From: a virus
Reading direction: 5' to 3' (one strand)
IMG/VR virus record: IMGVR_UViG_3300025121_000038
Location: 1-64,000 of that record
Length of the DNA stretch: 64,000 nucleotides
Part shown: positions 45,487 to 55,246 of the stretch, one piece after another
Layout of the letters: every line of letters starts with the position of its first letter
Position numbering within the stretch: position 1 is the stretch's first letter
Position numbers and translations under genes: made by a program
The notes under the pieces: model-generated
What the model saw: the letters and a program-made list of their open reading frames with translations, nothing else
Told to the model about the DNA's origin: nothing
Databases searched by the model: none

Positions 45487-48400
45487 TTAATAAGAACGAT
45501 CTTGCACTCTTTCTAAGTGTACAACGTACAGTACTCTTATTCTACTTACATCTGCAATTGCATACTCAGCGTCTCTACCGCCATATCCATTATTGTCTAC
45601 TTTCTTGGGCCAGTAAACGCTATCATACCCGGCTGAGTTCCAAGACCTCTTTTGATGATCGTTTTTGTCATTTAAGATCAAACAATTACCTAAATCTACT
45701 TCACAAATTAAAAAGGCTCCGGATTCAGTATATACCCCAAACCCACCGCTGATATATTGAGCACTCTTGCTTCCGCAATCTGTAAAATATATACCATCCC
45801 CCAACATTCTACCGCTCTTCGCGGTAGTCATGACTTTGAAATGATTTTGTATAATTAATCCAGCTGCAAAGTAGTGAGTGCCATGTATCAATGTTTTTAC
45901 ATTTGTAGTGGGGTTTTTCCTCTTCTCATATTCTTTTTGAGGAGGGTTAACAACCTTAAATACACTTTTGATATTTGGTTTGATACCTCGATCTGCACCT
46001 TTCCAGGTATCCTTTATGAATTTTTCAATCTTATCATGTTCATCGTTAGCTACCGCGTCTATTCTAACCGTAGATTTAGATGCGTCTGCTTCTGGTTTAA
46101 TAAAATCAAAAACTCTAAGAGGATTTGATAATAACCATCCTCGAATGTCAGTATCCGACGCACGTTCAAGGGACATACTGAACAATTCTTTGTGCGTGAT
46201 AGTCCTAGATTTGGATTTGATAAGATTCAAAAACTCAGAGGTCTTGCTAGAATCATTAGTTCCAAGAGTAAATTCTGTATCTAAAGGAGCTGATAAAGGT
46301 ATGGCTCTTTCTACTAAACTTTGTAGTAATGTTTCTGTGGTACTTCTGTTATTGGTCTCATCAAGCCATTTTTCTTTAGCAGACTGAGTCTTTAAGCCAT
46401 CCCAATAATCTAGTACACTTCCAATTTTCTCTGAGCGAACTCTACCAGACCCATTGAATTTTTCATTTAAAGGGGCTGAGTCTATCTTAGTGACTATAGG
46501 AATCATGTCCAGAGTAAACTGCTTCTTTCTTAATTTGAACTCCTTAGACAACAAGAATGTTAGCAAAATATTTTTGAAGTCTGAGTCTAGATCCAATTTT
46601 TCAAGAAAGGCTTCTCTCACCTTAGGACCAAAAGTACCTTGTACTTCGTAATAATATTTGAAGAGATCTAATGTCTGTGTGGAGTCAGCCCTCTCAATCA
46701 TAGATGCTTTAGTTCTAGTATCCTCTGTAACATAAGATGGGTTTGGCCATTTTACACCCTTAACTTCCATAATACCTTTACCACGCATATATTCTATCAT
46801 GCCAGGTAAGCGTGTGTCAAATTCCCATTTCGGACATGCCTGTATTAAAAGGGTTCTAGAGTTTGTATCAAACTCCCACAAAAAGTCTAAAAGCTCTTTG
46901 GATCCATACTGTACAACTGCCATTTTAAACCCAAAATTTACAGATTTGGATTTCAAAAAATTGGTCAGTACCGTATGAGAAGCGGTATCTAGTGCTGTTG
47001 TACCAGGCTTCCATAAGAGGTTTGCACAAGAAACGGGATCTTGATTTGTAATAGCTTCTGTTATCAAATCAGAATGACTATGTTCTTTCTCTTTTTCTCT
47101 TAAGGTCTGCCTACGTCTCAATTCTTCTTCAAATCTTCCTCTCGGACCCCAACCTAACTCATAATCTTTAGACGCTTTTACAAGGTCTGCGTCATCTACC
47201 GCAGAAAGCCATACAGGGTGTTTAACATAAAAGCTAAAACATACATCTACTAAATCTCGGAATACCGGGAAAAGTGGTAGTATTGGGGACCTGTACATAT
47301 CCCAAATAGGGAACCTTGAAGTTAGTTCGGTGAGAGATAAATTATCTAGTATAAATCTACAGTTATTCTGTCCAATATTGTAAAGATCTTTATCCTTTAA
47401 AGATACGATCCGCATCACAGTATTGGGTCCGAATGGTCTCATAGATCTTATGCAAGCTTGTACATCTAAAGTTGTAGCATTACCAAGAGCCAGAGCCCCT
47501 AACGCTGACTTAAATTGGTCATCCGACATCTTTAATACAGCTTCATCAAATCCAATTAAAGATGATTGCCAATTCCCATCCATACGATAGGAATAAGAAC
47601 TAGCCATTCGTTCTAAATGTGCGTTCAGATACATTGGGGCGTTTTCAGCAAAATCATCTCTACCAAAAACACCATTTATTATTGGGTTAGAGGATGCGGT
47701 TATTGTACTCACAACAGTATTAGAGTCTACTCCAATAACTGCTGCTGCTTGGATTAAGTGTGATGAGGATCCAATATAATTGGCGGCTATATCAGGCATT
47801 GTACGTATGATACAAGCTATAGTAGCATCTCTAGTGTCTGGTCCTACCTCTCTGACTACGGCTCTATCTTCTAACAGAGACAAAATATACTGTTTATCTG
47901 TTTTAGAGAATTCAGTTATTCTGTTGCAAATTTGTGAAATTAATTTATATTTAGACTTCTTAACTTGTTTGATTAACTCATCTGGCGGTATATTGTTACC
48001 TACCCATGCTTGTATACCATCAACCTCTATGTCCAATAATTCCAAATAATCTCCAGGACGTAATCTAGGCAGAACTACTTCAAGGACATCTCTTGTATAA
48101 TAGAACATATTATGCATGGTCAAAAATTTAGCTAAAGTAGCTACAGACGCTCTTCTTGCTACACATATATCAATATCGGATGATCTGCTATATCTTGTCA
48201 ACAAGGCATACTTATCTACTAATTTGTCAGGATCTAAACATTCGAAATATTGCAATAACTGAGAGGAAGACATACTATTGATATCTGAGTATCTTCTTTC
48301 CATTTCTTCAGCTTTTACCTTCAAGCCCTTTGATTTCAACTCTATCGCATCTGACAATTTAGCATGTAAAGGGTCGGATGCATCTACAGACTCTTGCAAA

Positions 48401-49929
48401 ACGTCTATATATTTAGACGGCAAAAAAGTAAATAACCATATGTGAACCGGATTAGATGAAACACGCCATATATCTGAGATATAAGCAAGAGACCCACCCG
48501 GATAAGACCCTAAACTATTTTCTAAATAATCTATGAATCCTTTCTTAAAAGTAGTCTCTTCAAGGAAGAGTATGTCTTCTCTAGACAATTTTTGGAAAAA
48601 AGTAAGAAACAAATTGAGGTCTACTGCACTACGAGACCATCTATCAGCTCTTACAGCTTTGATTATCTCACCCCAAGGTCTTCCAAAGATGCTGTTTATG
48701 AATGTCGCATCTTTCACAAGATTAGCTTTTAACAAGGGTTCTATTTCTGCTCGGGTACAGTCAAAAAGCCACAATACTTCAAGGTTTCTATCACTGTTAC
48801 CATTACGTACAATTTCATTGAATAAAGTTATTCTCTCCGGCTTAGAGAGTCTGTGTATTAATGGATCTGGATCGGGAGCGTAACCCCATATTTGGGAGAT
48901 TTGTGCATTTGTCCACCGTTCTGGACTTACTACAATCACAGCAGCTTTATAAAAATCAGAATTAGCAAACAAACTGTAATCCATCATCTTAAGAGTTAGA
49001 CTCTCTCTTCCTTTTAGGAGCGTTTTATAAGTTGCTTCCCAGTTTTTCGGAAACTTAGATCTCCAGCCGTAATTCCCTAAAGTATATCGTAGATACTCAA
49101 ATAATATATCATCTTTGAGTTTAGAGAAATTACCTACTGTTACAAGTCCATTTGCCTCATACTTAGGCATTAAATAACCTTGCATGTATCCACGAGCAAA
49201 CAAGGCACTTAATACACTCTTATCACCTTCATCTGCTATGGTCGCTAAATTCTTTAATGTCTGATCATCTGTAGTATGTTGAGCAAGGTATAATCTATCG
49301 CCTTTGGACATTACCCGTATATCAGCTAAATCCGCTATAAAGTTAGTTGGGATACCAGTTTCTGTCGGCTGTGGAGCAGAAGCCACCATTTTGTCTAGGT
49401 CCAACAAAATCATATCCAACATTCTTCGTATGCGTGGGTTACGGAGATTATCTAAGGACTCAATCAACTGTAGCTCTACATCTTTGTTAGGAACAGACCC
49501 ATTCCTGAAATAAATCGTTGCAGGAATCAATACAGCTCTTAACTTAGGAACATGGACATGTTTAATATCATCTCGTATAGATGTGAATATTCTCTTTAGA
49601 GAAGGAGCATGATAGTTACCCGCTGCAACACGGGTCTGCACTTGATCAAATAAAGCTTTTACTTCTCCATACTCACCTGGATTCAAAATACTTTGGAGGA
49701 ACTCATAAAACTCTGTAGAATTATTCTCCAAATGCTTGTATCTATTCATAGTGGTTATGAATTGACTACCATTGTAGAGAGTAGTAGCGTCTATAGACTT
49801 TGAGTCATTTTTATAGAAATCAGACTTCGAGAATATGTACAATATCGCCAAGAATTGGACTATTTCAATCCACTCTGATCTATATTGATCAATTGGGTGT
49901 AAAGAAGGATCAACAGCTACTTTATTCAT
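45487..49929 (-). CDS. Giant protein with C-terminal PARP catalytic domain (1480 aa)
   Basis: The last 200 residues are a PARP-type ADP-ribosyltransferase, which moves ADP-ribose from NAD+ to targets. The H-Y-E triad can be read: His1349 in TLIHGTHYF, Tyr1381 in GRMLGDGIYFTDCGSKSAQY and Glu1455 in DAEYAIADVSRIRVLYV. The first about 1250 residues are leucine-rich, largely helical and unrecognised, possibly repeats or a targeting region. Such a size suits a virion-delivered enzyme like T4 Alt, but no evidence here shows packaging. A Glu at the third place allows elongation or mono-transfer. Coupled by ATGA to the gene upstream. Confidence 0.9.
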   Translation of the reverse strand: MNKVAVDPSLHPIDQYRSEWIEIVQFLAILYIFSKSDFYKNDSKSIDATTLYNGSQFITTMNRYKHLENNSTEFYEFLQSILNPGEYGEVKALFDQVQTRVAAGNYHAPSLKRIFTSIRDDIKHVHVPKLRAVLIPATIYFRNGSVPNKDVELQLIESLDNLRNPRIRRMLDMILLDLDKMVASAPQPTETGIPTNFIADLADIRVMSKGDRLYLAQHTTDDQTLKNLATIADEGDKSVLSALFARGYMQGYLMPKYEANGLVTVGNFSKLKDDILFEYLRYTLGNYGWRSKFPKNWEATYKTLLKGRESLTLKMMDYSLFANSDFYKAAVIVVSPERWTNAQISQIWGYAPDPDPLIHRLSKPERITLFNEIVRNGNSDRNLEVLWLFDCTRAEIEPLLKANLVKDATFINSIFGRPWGEIIKAVRADRWSRSAVDLNLFLTFFQKLSREDILFLEETTFKKGFIDYLENSLGSYPGGSLAYISDIWRVSSNPVHIWLFTFLPSKYIDVLQESVDASDPLHAKLSDAIELKSKGLKVKAEEMERRYSDINSMSSSQLLQYFECLDPDKLVDKYALLTRYSRSSDIDICVARRASVATLAKFLTMHNMFYYTRDVLEVVLPRLRPGDYLELLDIEVDGIQAWVGNNIPPDELIKQVKKSKYKLISQICNRITEFSKTDKQYILSLLEDRAVVREVGPDTRDATIACIIRTMPDIAANYIGSSSHLIQAAAVIGVDSNTVVSTITASSNPIINGVFGRDDFAENAPMYLNAHLERMASSYSYRMDGNWQSSLIGFDEAVLKMSDDQFKSALGALALGNATTLDVQACIRSMRPFGPNTVMRIVSLKDKDLYNIGQNNCRFILDNLSLTELTSRFPIWDMYRSPILPLFPVFRDLVDVCFSFYVKHPVWLSAVDDADLVKASKDYELGWGPRGRFEEELRRRQTLREKEKEHSHSDLITEAITNQDPVSCANLLWKPGTTALDTASHTVLTNFLKSKSVNFGFKMAVVQYGSKELLDFLWEFDTNSRTLLIQACPKWEFDTRLPGMIEYMRGKGIMEVKGVKWPNPSYVTEDTRTKASMIERADSTQTLDLFKYYYEVQGTFGPKVREAFLEKLDLDSDFKNILLTFLLSKEFKLRKKQFTLDMIPIVTKIDSAPLNEKFNGSGRVRSEKIGSVLDYWDGLKTQSAKEKWLDETNNRSTTETLLQSLVERAIPLSAPLDTEFTLGTNDSSKTSEFLNLIKSKSRTITHKELFSMSLERASDTDIRGWLLSNPLRVFDFIKPEADASKSTVRIDAVANDEHDKIEKFIKDTWKGADRGIKPNIKSVFKVVNPPQKEYEKRKNPTTNVKTLIHGTHYFAAGLIIQNHFKVMTTAKSGRMLGDGIYFTDCGSKSAQYISGGFGVYTESGAFLICEVDLGNCLILNDKNDHQKRSWNSAGYDSVYWPKKVDNNGYGGRDAEYAIADVSRIRVLYVVHLERVQDRSY

Positions 49930-50147
49930 TCAACATCTCCAACTTGTTTTGCTTCAACATAGGCATACGGGTCTTTTATTTCTATTACTTCTTCCTCGTC
50001 TGTGACGACACACTCTCTACCTAAGCCTTGTAGGCTGCTCCTATAAAAAGGACAGCGGAAACAATCCAATAATACCCCGTGTCTAACAGCGTCTTCCTTC
50101 ACACAATAGAGATAGCCATCTGGGTTAGCGTGGCTGTAATATTTCAT
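49926..50147 (-). CDS. Small Cys-containing protein (73 aa)
   Basis: CFRCP and other cysteines (YCVK, RECV) could bind one zinc ion. Overlaps the PARP gene by 4 nt, so made in step with it. Unrecognised. Confidence 0.6.
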   Translation of the reverse strand: MKYYSHANPDGYLYCVKEDAVRHGVLLDCFRCPFYRSSLQGLGRECVVTDEEEVIEIKDPYAYVEAKQVGDVE

Positions 50148-50148
50148 A

Positions 50149-50844
50149 TTATCCTCTTAATAAGTCTAATTTCCCATCTTCCCAATCTTGTAGTCTAATC
50201 TTTTTATCAGTCCTATGATCAAATACAAAACCATCTTGATACCTTATGGTTCTAATTTTATCCCCACGCATTCCAGAACCTACTTGACTCTGTCGATGTT
50301 GAGATATTTCTGATTTATTCTTCGATTCCATTTCTTCATGTATTCTTGATCTAAGAACAGATAATGCCATCTTTTTATTGGCATTTTGAGACTTAGAAGC
50401 AGAGTATGCTGTAATCTTTGTTGGCACATGAGTTATACGTACCGCAGAGTCTGTAGTATTCCTATGTTGTCCACCTGGACCTGATCCTCTCATAGTTTCA
50501 TATATAAGATCCGAAGGTTTTATTTGCAAATCAAAGTCTGTAGGCTCTTTCAATACAGCTACTGTGACGGTAGAAGATTGTCTTCTACCTTTCTTTTCAG
50601 TAGGAGGAACTCTCTGTACTCTGTGCCCTCCAGCCTCGTTTACTAAAAGATTATAAACATCTCTACCAGTTACCATAAACGATATCTCATGGTAACCTTT
50701 AGAGGCTTCTTTCATTTCCAATATTTCAGTATCCCATTTATGGATAGAACAATATCGGACTAACACTTTAAACATATCATAGACAAATAATTTTGCATCA
50801 TCTCCACCTTCGGCGGATCTGATTTCTATAATGACGGTATCCAT
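50149..50844 (-). CDS. RF1-type peptide chain release factor, short form (231 aa)
   Basis: Releases finished proteins at stop codons. Present: EIRSAEGGDDAKLF, HRVQRVPPTEKKGR with the P-x-T of RF1 (RF2 has SPF), GSGPGGQHRNTTDSAV with the catalytic GGQ, and DHRTDKKIRLQDWEDGKLD. It lacks the N-terminal domain of RF1 (360 aa), like RfH-type factors. The P-x-T motif predicts UAA/UAG and not UGA. An upstream hairpin covers its ribosome site. Confidence 0.9.
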   Translation of the reverse strand: MDTVIIEIRSAEGGDDAKLFVYDMFKVLVRYCSIHKWDTEILEMKEASKGYHEISFMVTGRDVYNLLVNEAGGHRVQRVPPTEKKGRRQSSTVTVAVLKEPTDFDLQIKPSDLIYETMRGSGPGGQHRNTTDSAVRITHVPTKITAYSASKSQNANKKMALSVLRSRIHEEMESKNKSEISQHRQSQVGSGMRGDKIRTIRYQDGFVFDHRTDKKIRLQDWEDGKLDLLRG

Positions 50845-50851
50845 ACTCCAA

Positions 50852-50917
50852 TTCCTTTCTTGTTATTTGAGATTTCTAGTTTCTTTTTATCTAGAAAATT
50901 CAACTACAAGAAAGGAA
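50852..50917 (-). promoter_or_regulatory. Leader hairpin covering the release-factor ribosome site
   Basis: 12-bp stem TTCCTTTCTTGT/ACAAGAAAGGAA with an inner TTTCTAG/CTAGAAA stem. On the minus strand the AAGGA of the stem's 3' arm is the likely Shine-Dalgarno sequence for the ATG at 50842-50844. Translation would need the stem to open. Confidence 0.55.
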
Positions 50918-50933
50918 GAAGATGGACTTGTAT

Positions 50934-51098
50934 CTAACTTTGAGTGACTTTAGGCGAGGCGATAGGATTTTTTGGTACAGCAACAAGTGCTGGTTCTGGT
51001 TCATATTGTTTTACTTCTGGCTGATCAGTCTTTATATAAGATCTATTCACGAATGTACGAGGCGGTCTTAGTATCTTGCCACCTTTTTTATCAGACAT
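50934..51098 (-). CDS. Hypothetical small protein (54 aa)
   Basis: ATG at 51096-51098 with GGAG; proline-rich, basic at first (KKGGKILRPPRTF). Ends just before the release-factor leader hairpin. No domain. Confidence 0.6.
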   Translation of the reverse strand: MSDKKGGKILRPPRTFVNRSYIKTDQPEVKQYEPEPALVAVPKNPIASPKVTQS

Positions 51099-51100
51099 TG

Positions 51101-51325
51101 TCAACTCCAATTTACAGCAGTATGTATATTTTCTATAGGCTCTATTTTAGAAAAGTGATCTATAGCATCTTGTAACAGGTCTATCATTGTTTGTGGACTA
51201 TATTGAGTACTTACTATCCAATTGCCTGTATCAGAGTCCACATAAAACTTGATCAAACTATCATATGGGATCTGTTGACCGTTGATTTCAACAAACTTCT
51301 GCTTTCCTTTTTCAAGCTCTCGCAT
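51101..51325 (-). CDS. Hypothetical protein (74 aa)
   Basis: Mixed alpha/beta small protein, no motif recognised. Three bases from the next gene, so the two are probably co-transcribed. Confidence 0.55.
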   Translation of the reverse strand: MRELEKGKQKFVEINGQQIPYDSLIKFYVDSDTGNWIVSTQYSPQTMIDLLQDAIDHFSKIEPIENIHTAVNWS

Positions 51326-51409
51326 ATCGTCTCCTTATAGAGACAAGCGATTACAAACAGATTAGGCTTCAGCAGGATTTTAGGTTTTATGCTTCTGTTC
51401 GAAAAGATC

Positions 51410-51790
51410 TCAGACTTTGGATAAGTCTGCTATTTGCTGACACACCAGGATCAATTCTGAAATAGAATTTGACAAGTCATCATATGTAGAATCAATAATG
51501 AACTCTCCCCCTATACGTTTTACTTTAAACCTGCTACAAATTTGCTCTATAGCCTCGCCCTTCTCACAAAGAGCCTTAAAGTCAATAAACACGTTTAACA
51601 AATAAGAAATAGTATGTCCAAGGTCAGTCAATAAGATTTTATCTCTCTGGTCCAAAAATAAATCTATGTTATCCTCATCAGGATACAAGAACGGAGTTTG
51701 CATCCTCAACATACCATTAGCTATAATGTCACATTTGACTACTAATGATTCAGAGACAAAATCATGTATGTTATTACAGGTAATCAGCAT
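51410..51790 (-). CDS. Hypothetical protein (126 aa)
   Basis: Helical second half. The start MLITCNNIHDFVSESLVVKCDI and the DLFLDQRDKILLTDLGHT stretch recall DUF1828/DUF1829-like N-terminal modules, but this is uncertain. Overlaps the upstream gene. Confidence 0.5.
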   Translation of the reverse strand: MLITCNNIHDFVSESLVVKCDIIANGMLRMQTPFLYPDEDNIDLFLDQRDKILLTDLGHTISYLLNVFIDFKALCEKGEAIEQICSRFKVKRIGGEFIIDSTYDDLSNSISELILVCQQIADLSKV

Positions 51791-52047
51791 AGTAATTCAG
51801 AAACTTCTTTACGCATAAAATCTTGCAACCTGCGAAGCAATGTGGATGCATATAATCTTGCTTCATGAGGCCAAGGATCATCTTCATCTATAGGTTCAGT
51901 CCGTGGGTATTCTATAATAGAAAGGACTTCCTCTATAGACAACTCTGGCATTTTCACATAAGTATCTGCGGGACCTACCAATACTTTTGCTTCATACATA
52001 AGATGTTGAACAACTTTTTGCAAATCATTTCTTCTCACTTCAATCAT
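51784..52047 (-). CDS. Hypothetical protein (87 aa)
   Basis: Soluble helical protein, coupled to both neighbours by small overlaps. No motif. Confidence 0.55.
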   Translation of the reverse strand: MIEVRRNDLQKVVQHLMYEAKVLVGPADTYVKMPELSIEEVLSIIEYPRTEPIDEDDPWPHEARLYASTLLRRLQDFMRKEVSELLC

Positions 52048-52951
52048 GAATTAACTCTCTAAGTTTAAAATCTGCTGTGTTTACTTCTTCCGCCAAATAA
52101 TCTCTGTCTTGAGGACATTTTCTATACCAATACGGGTCTTCAATATCCCCACCTACTGTAGCCGTGTTAAACTTTTGATGAAATTTCTGGTACACTAAAT
52201 GAGCCAAATCCTCGGGTAAAAACAAACCCCACTGCTCATGAAAGAATATTCCTTTCTTTCGGTCTTCATCATGTTTTCCTATCAACTCTCGTGCTTCTAC
52301 CTCGACAGCCTTTAACATATATTGGGCTGCTTTACATACAGCCATTTCGAAAGTTTCAGCATATATTGTTTCAGGATTCATATATGAGTAACCACACGGT
52401 ATGCTTACCGGAGCAATCCATTTTATTTTATGGTTGTAAGATTTCCATCTTACAAAAGTTTCAATATCCTCATCTTCAAAATATTTTTCTATAGGTAGAC
52501 ACCAGAATTCAAATTTTTCACGTTTATCTACTCGGTATCTACATGGATAAGGATAACGACTGTCTTTTTGTCCAGTTTGAAGTTTATTTAAAGCAGTGTA
52601 AACGTGTTTTGCATATTCTGGATTAGTGCTATATGGGTACGGATAACCACCTCTGTTGAACATTAATGTATGGATGTTCATGTCCAATTCAGAATATTTC
52701 GTCTTATTGTCTAAAACGTACCTAGTATATTTATTTTTTACAGTTAGTATATGATCATCTATTAAGGTTCGGCCTTCCTCAAAAGTATAACATTTACCAT
52801 GCTCTCCAAATACACGCCACGTATGCCAACCATAACCAAGCTCTAGACCATAGACTCGTCCATAATTATTCCAACGTTCCCATCTTTCCCAAGAACTACA
52901 AAGAGGGTTGAAAATCCAAGGTCCAATTTTTGTGACAAATTTACGTTTCAT
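52040..52951 (-). CDS. Hypothetical protein (303 aa)
   Basis: The ATG at 52949-52951 overlaps the upstream stop as ATGA and is preferred over a slightly longer frame. Aromatic-rich (many Trp/Tyr), no transmembrane segment, no motif I recognise. Confidence 0.65.
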   Translation of the reverse strand: MKRKFVTKIGPWIFNPLCSSWERWERWNNYGRVYGLELGYGWHTWRVFGEHGKCYTFEEGRTLIDDHILTVKNKYTRYVLDNKTKYSELDMNIHTLMFNRGGYPYPYSTNPEYAKHVYTALNKLQTGQKDSRYPYPCRYRVDKREKFEFWCLPIEKYFEDEDIETFVRWKSYNHKIKWIAPVSIPCGYSYMNPETIYAETFEMAVCKAAQYMLKAVEVEARELIGKHDEDRKKGIFFHEQWGLFLPEDLAHLVYQKFHQKFNTATVGGDIEDPYWYRKCPQDRDYLAEEVNTADFKLRELIHD

Positions 52952-53328
52952 GAACGCCCAACATACCAAGAAAGGTTACGAAAAATAGGTACTCCATTCA
53001 AATCCGTGCCGTCATTTCTACAGTAAGGTCCATTACTATATACGGTTATTACATCGCCTGTCTGTACTTTATACCCACCTATATTAATTTTAAGGCCATA
53101 TTCTAAAGTACACCAAGCGCCATTTCCGATATATTCAACTTCTAAAACTTTGTAATTTTGTTTAGGAACATCTTCCCATCTAGGCCCGGTAGAAGGCATA
53201 GAAACAAGATGTTGATTAAACTGGCTTTCGACAGTATTTTTAACACCTTTTGGGTCTGCTGAAAATGTCACTTCCAAAACAAGTTCCCAAAATAAGTCGT
53301 ATCTTGACACAGACTTCTCCTCGAACAT
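52948..53328 (-). CDS. Hypothetical protein (126 aa)
   Basis: Beta-rich, GKxN-like turns absent; includes VLEVEYIGNGAWCTLEYG. No recognised domain. Coupled with the gene downstream. Confidence 0.55.
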   Translation of the reverse strand: MFEEKSVSRYDLFWELVLEVTFSADPKGVKNTVESQFNQHLVSMPSTGPRWEDVPKQNYKVLEVEYIGNGAWCTLEYGLKINIGGYKVQTGDVITVYSNGPYCRNDGTDLNGVPIFRNLSWYVGRS

Positions 53329-53369
53329 TTATTTGGATAACGGAATTGGAAATGTATGATTAAGAGATA

Positions 53370-54416
53370 TTAAGTGGGGTCATCTAGAAAATCTGTCAAA
53401 TTACGAGTACCTGTTCTTGGGTTGGGTGCTTGAACAACAGAACTACCCTTTGGAACCATAGCTACAGATTTTTGTACGAGGTCATAATTTACTGCGCCAT
53501 AAGCGGTACTGCCTCTCCTTGATTGATAAGAAGAGTTGAAGACCTCGTCTTGATCGGTTCGTCTAGCTACACTAGCTAACATAGTCTCTACCACAAGGTT
53601 AGCTCGGTCCAGTTGTAAAACACGGTCAGGCCCTAAGGTAGTATCCCAATACTGGCGAATAAGTCTAGGGCTGTACTCAGGCATATCCGTTTCTTTAAGT
53701 ATCACAAACACTTCCATTTTTCGAAGCAACGCTTGAAATATGTGCCGCACTTCCACAAGCTCTGGTTTCAAGGTCAGGGCCACAGATCTCTTTAGGTTAG
53801 AGGCTAATATTCTAGGAGCAGCAGCTTCATCCGTGATAATGTACGCATATACATGTTTAGCGCTGCTTACATCAACACTCTCTAGAAGATAGTATGCGGC
53901 GAGCTCTGGCGATTCTTCACCATCTCCACCACCACTCATCTTGGTAAAAGCCTGAAGATGAGAATCTAGTTCTGGACCACTTCCAAAAGTAGCTATTTGT
54001 ATAGTATCTCCGTACTTTACATCCCCAAAAGCGATAAACAAAATCTCCAAACTCTGGCCTAGAAGAGTTTGACTCTCTTCATAGAGATTTACCAGGAATT
54101 TGAATATGTCTTCTCTCCATTGACCCATGGACCCAGTCATATCCATCATGACTATGAGTACATTTTCTTTCGTGCTCTTAAGTACCTTAGCACGGAGATC
54201 TGTATATGCGTGGACTGGTGGGGGTACTGCTACACTACCCATCAAGAGGTCTAGTCTGTCCAGAGGACCGCTGTCTGGGGTTGAGGATCTAGTACCATAT
54301 TGTGACCTCGTTCGAGGACTATCATATGCCCTACGGGCACTAGAAAAGTCATCTCTGTCATTCTGGGGGTTATAAGAAGATCTATCATTACCGCCCCATC
54401 CATGTGCTCCACTCAT
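53370..54416 (-). CDS. VWA-domain protein paired with a kinase (348 aa)
   Basis: A disordered N-terminal 80 residues, then a von Willebrand A fold with the metal site DMTGSM at Asp92 and the matching MSGGGDGEESPE and YIITDEAAA stretches. VWA domains bind protein partners through a metal ion. Overlaps the kinase gene by 4 nt. Kinase plus VWA pairs resemble parts of TerY/kinase/phosphatase modules; no PP2C phosphatase is present here. Confidence 0.85.
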   Translation of the reverse strand: MSGAHGWGGNDRSSYNPQNDRDDFSSARRAYDSPRTRSQYGTRSSTPDSGPLDRLDLLMGSVAVPPPVHAYTDLRAKVLKSTKENVLIVMMDMTGSMGQWREDIFKFLVNLYEESQTLLGQSLEILFIAFGDVKYGDTIQIATFGSGPELDSHLQAFTKMSGGGDGEESPELAAYYLLESVDVSSAKHVYAYIITDEAAAPRILASNLKRSVALTLKPELVEVRHIFQALLRKMEVFVILKETDMPEYSPRLIRQYWDTTLGPDRVLQLDRANLVVETMLASVARRTDQDEVFNSSYQSRRGSTAYGAVNYDLVQKSVAMVPKGSSVVQAPNPRTGTRNLTDFLDDPT

Positions 54417-55246
54417 ACAGGTCTCCTTTTAAAAGATTCTAGGCACTCAGTACGATCAAACATTCTTTTTCGTAAATCCGCTAATTGAGTTCGAAGTTCA
54501 TTGGCATTTGATGGTCTAGCCATAGGGTCCCTGCGTATGAGAGACATCAAAAACTCTCGTAATGGTGGTCTCATATTAGCTGGTGGCTCTCCTTGTTGTA
54601 TATTTCCTCCGGCCAGAGCAACCCCTATCTTGCCTACAGAGTAAAAGTCAGACTGAGCTATAGGCGGTAGCCCTAATGCAAACTCTGGCGGCAGATAGCC
54701 CGGAGTCCCACCCTTTGCTAAAGTATCTGCATCGGGTCTTGAAGCTGCCATGCCGAGATCTACTAAGACTACCTCATGGTTTTCTATATTTATAATACAG
54801 TTACCTGGTTTTAGATCACAGTGTACTATCTGGTGTCTACCATGCAAATAAGCCAGACCATATAAGATACGATCTAATACCCAACAAATATGTTCATCAT
54901 CTATGTGTCTACCAGGATAGTCTCTACCACTAATAGGCCCAGACTCCAGTATTTTATCTAGTGACTCTCCTTGTATGAAGGATAGAACTATAAATCTTTC
55001 TAAACCTTCTTTACCAGGTATCTCTAAGTAATTTTGGAAAGATGGTAAAGCAGGATGTCTCATTTTAGATAAGAGGATAGCCTCTTCCTTGAACATCCTA
55101 ATAAAAGGCTCTTGCTGTGTCTTCTCCCTTTTCAGACAGACCGGTACTTCTGTTCCAAGTATAGAATGGTGTCCTGTATATATCCACCCAAAAGACCCTT
55201 CTCCAAGGGCTCCCGTGATATAATAATTACCAACTAATTTTGGCAT
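54413..55246 (-). CDS. Hanks-type Ser/Thr protein kinase (277 aa)
   Basis: Gly-rich loop GEGSFGW, Lys of VCLKREK, Glu in the C helix region, catalytic loop HCDLKPGNC (HRD variant HCD), DLG in place of DFG, and activation segment ending GTPGYLPPE. All key catalytic residues are kept, so it is probably active. Overlaps both the VWA gene and the CoaD-CoaE gene. Likely phosphorylates host or phage proteins together with the VWA protein. Confidence 0.92.
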   Translation of the reverse strand: MPKLVGNYYITGALGEGSFGWIYTGHHSILGTEVPVCLKREKTQQEPFIRMFKEEAILLSKMRHPALPSFQNYLEIPGKEGLERFIVLSFIQGESLDKILESGPISGRDYPGRHIDDEHICWVLDRILYGLAYLHGRHQIVHCDLKPGNCIINIENHEVVLVDLGMAASRPDADTLAKGGTPGYLPPEFALGLPPIAQSDFYSVGKIGVALAGGNIQQGEPPANMRPPLREFLMSLIRRDPMARPSNANELRTQLADLRKRMFDRTECLESFKRRPV

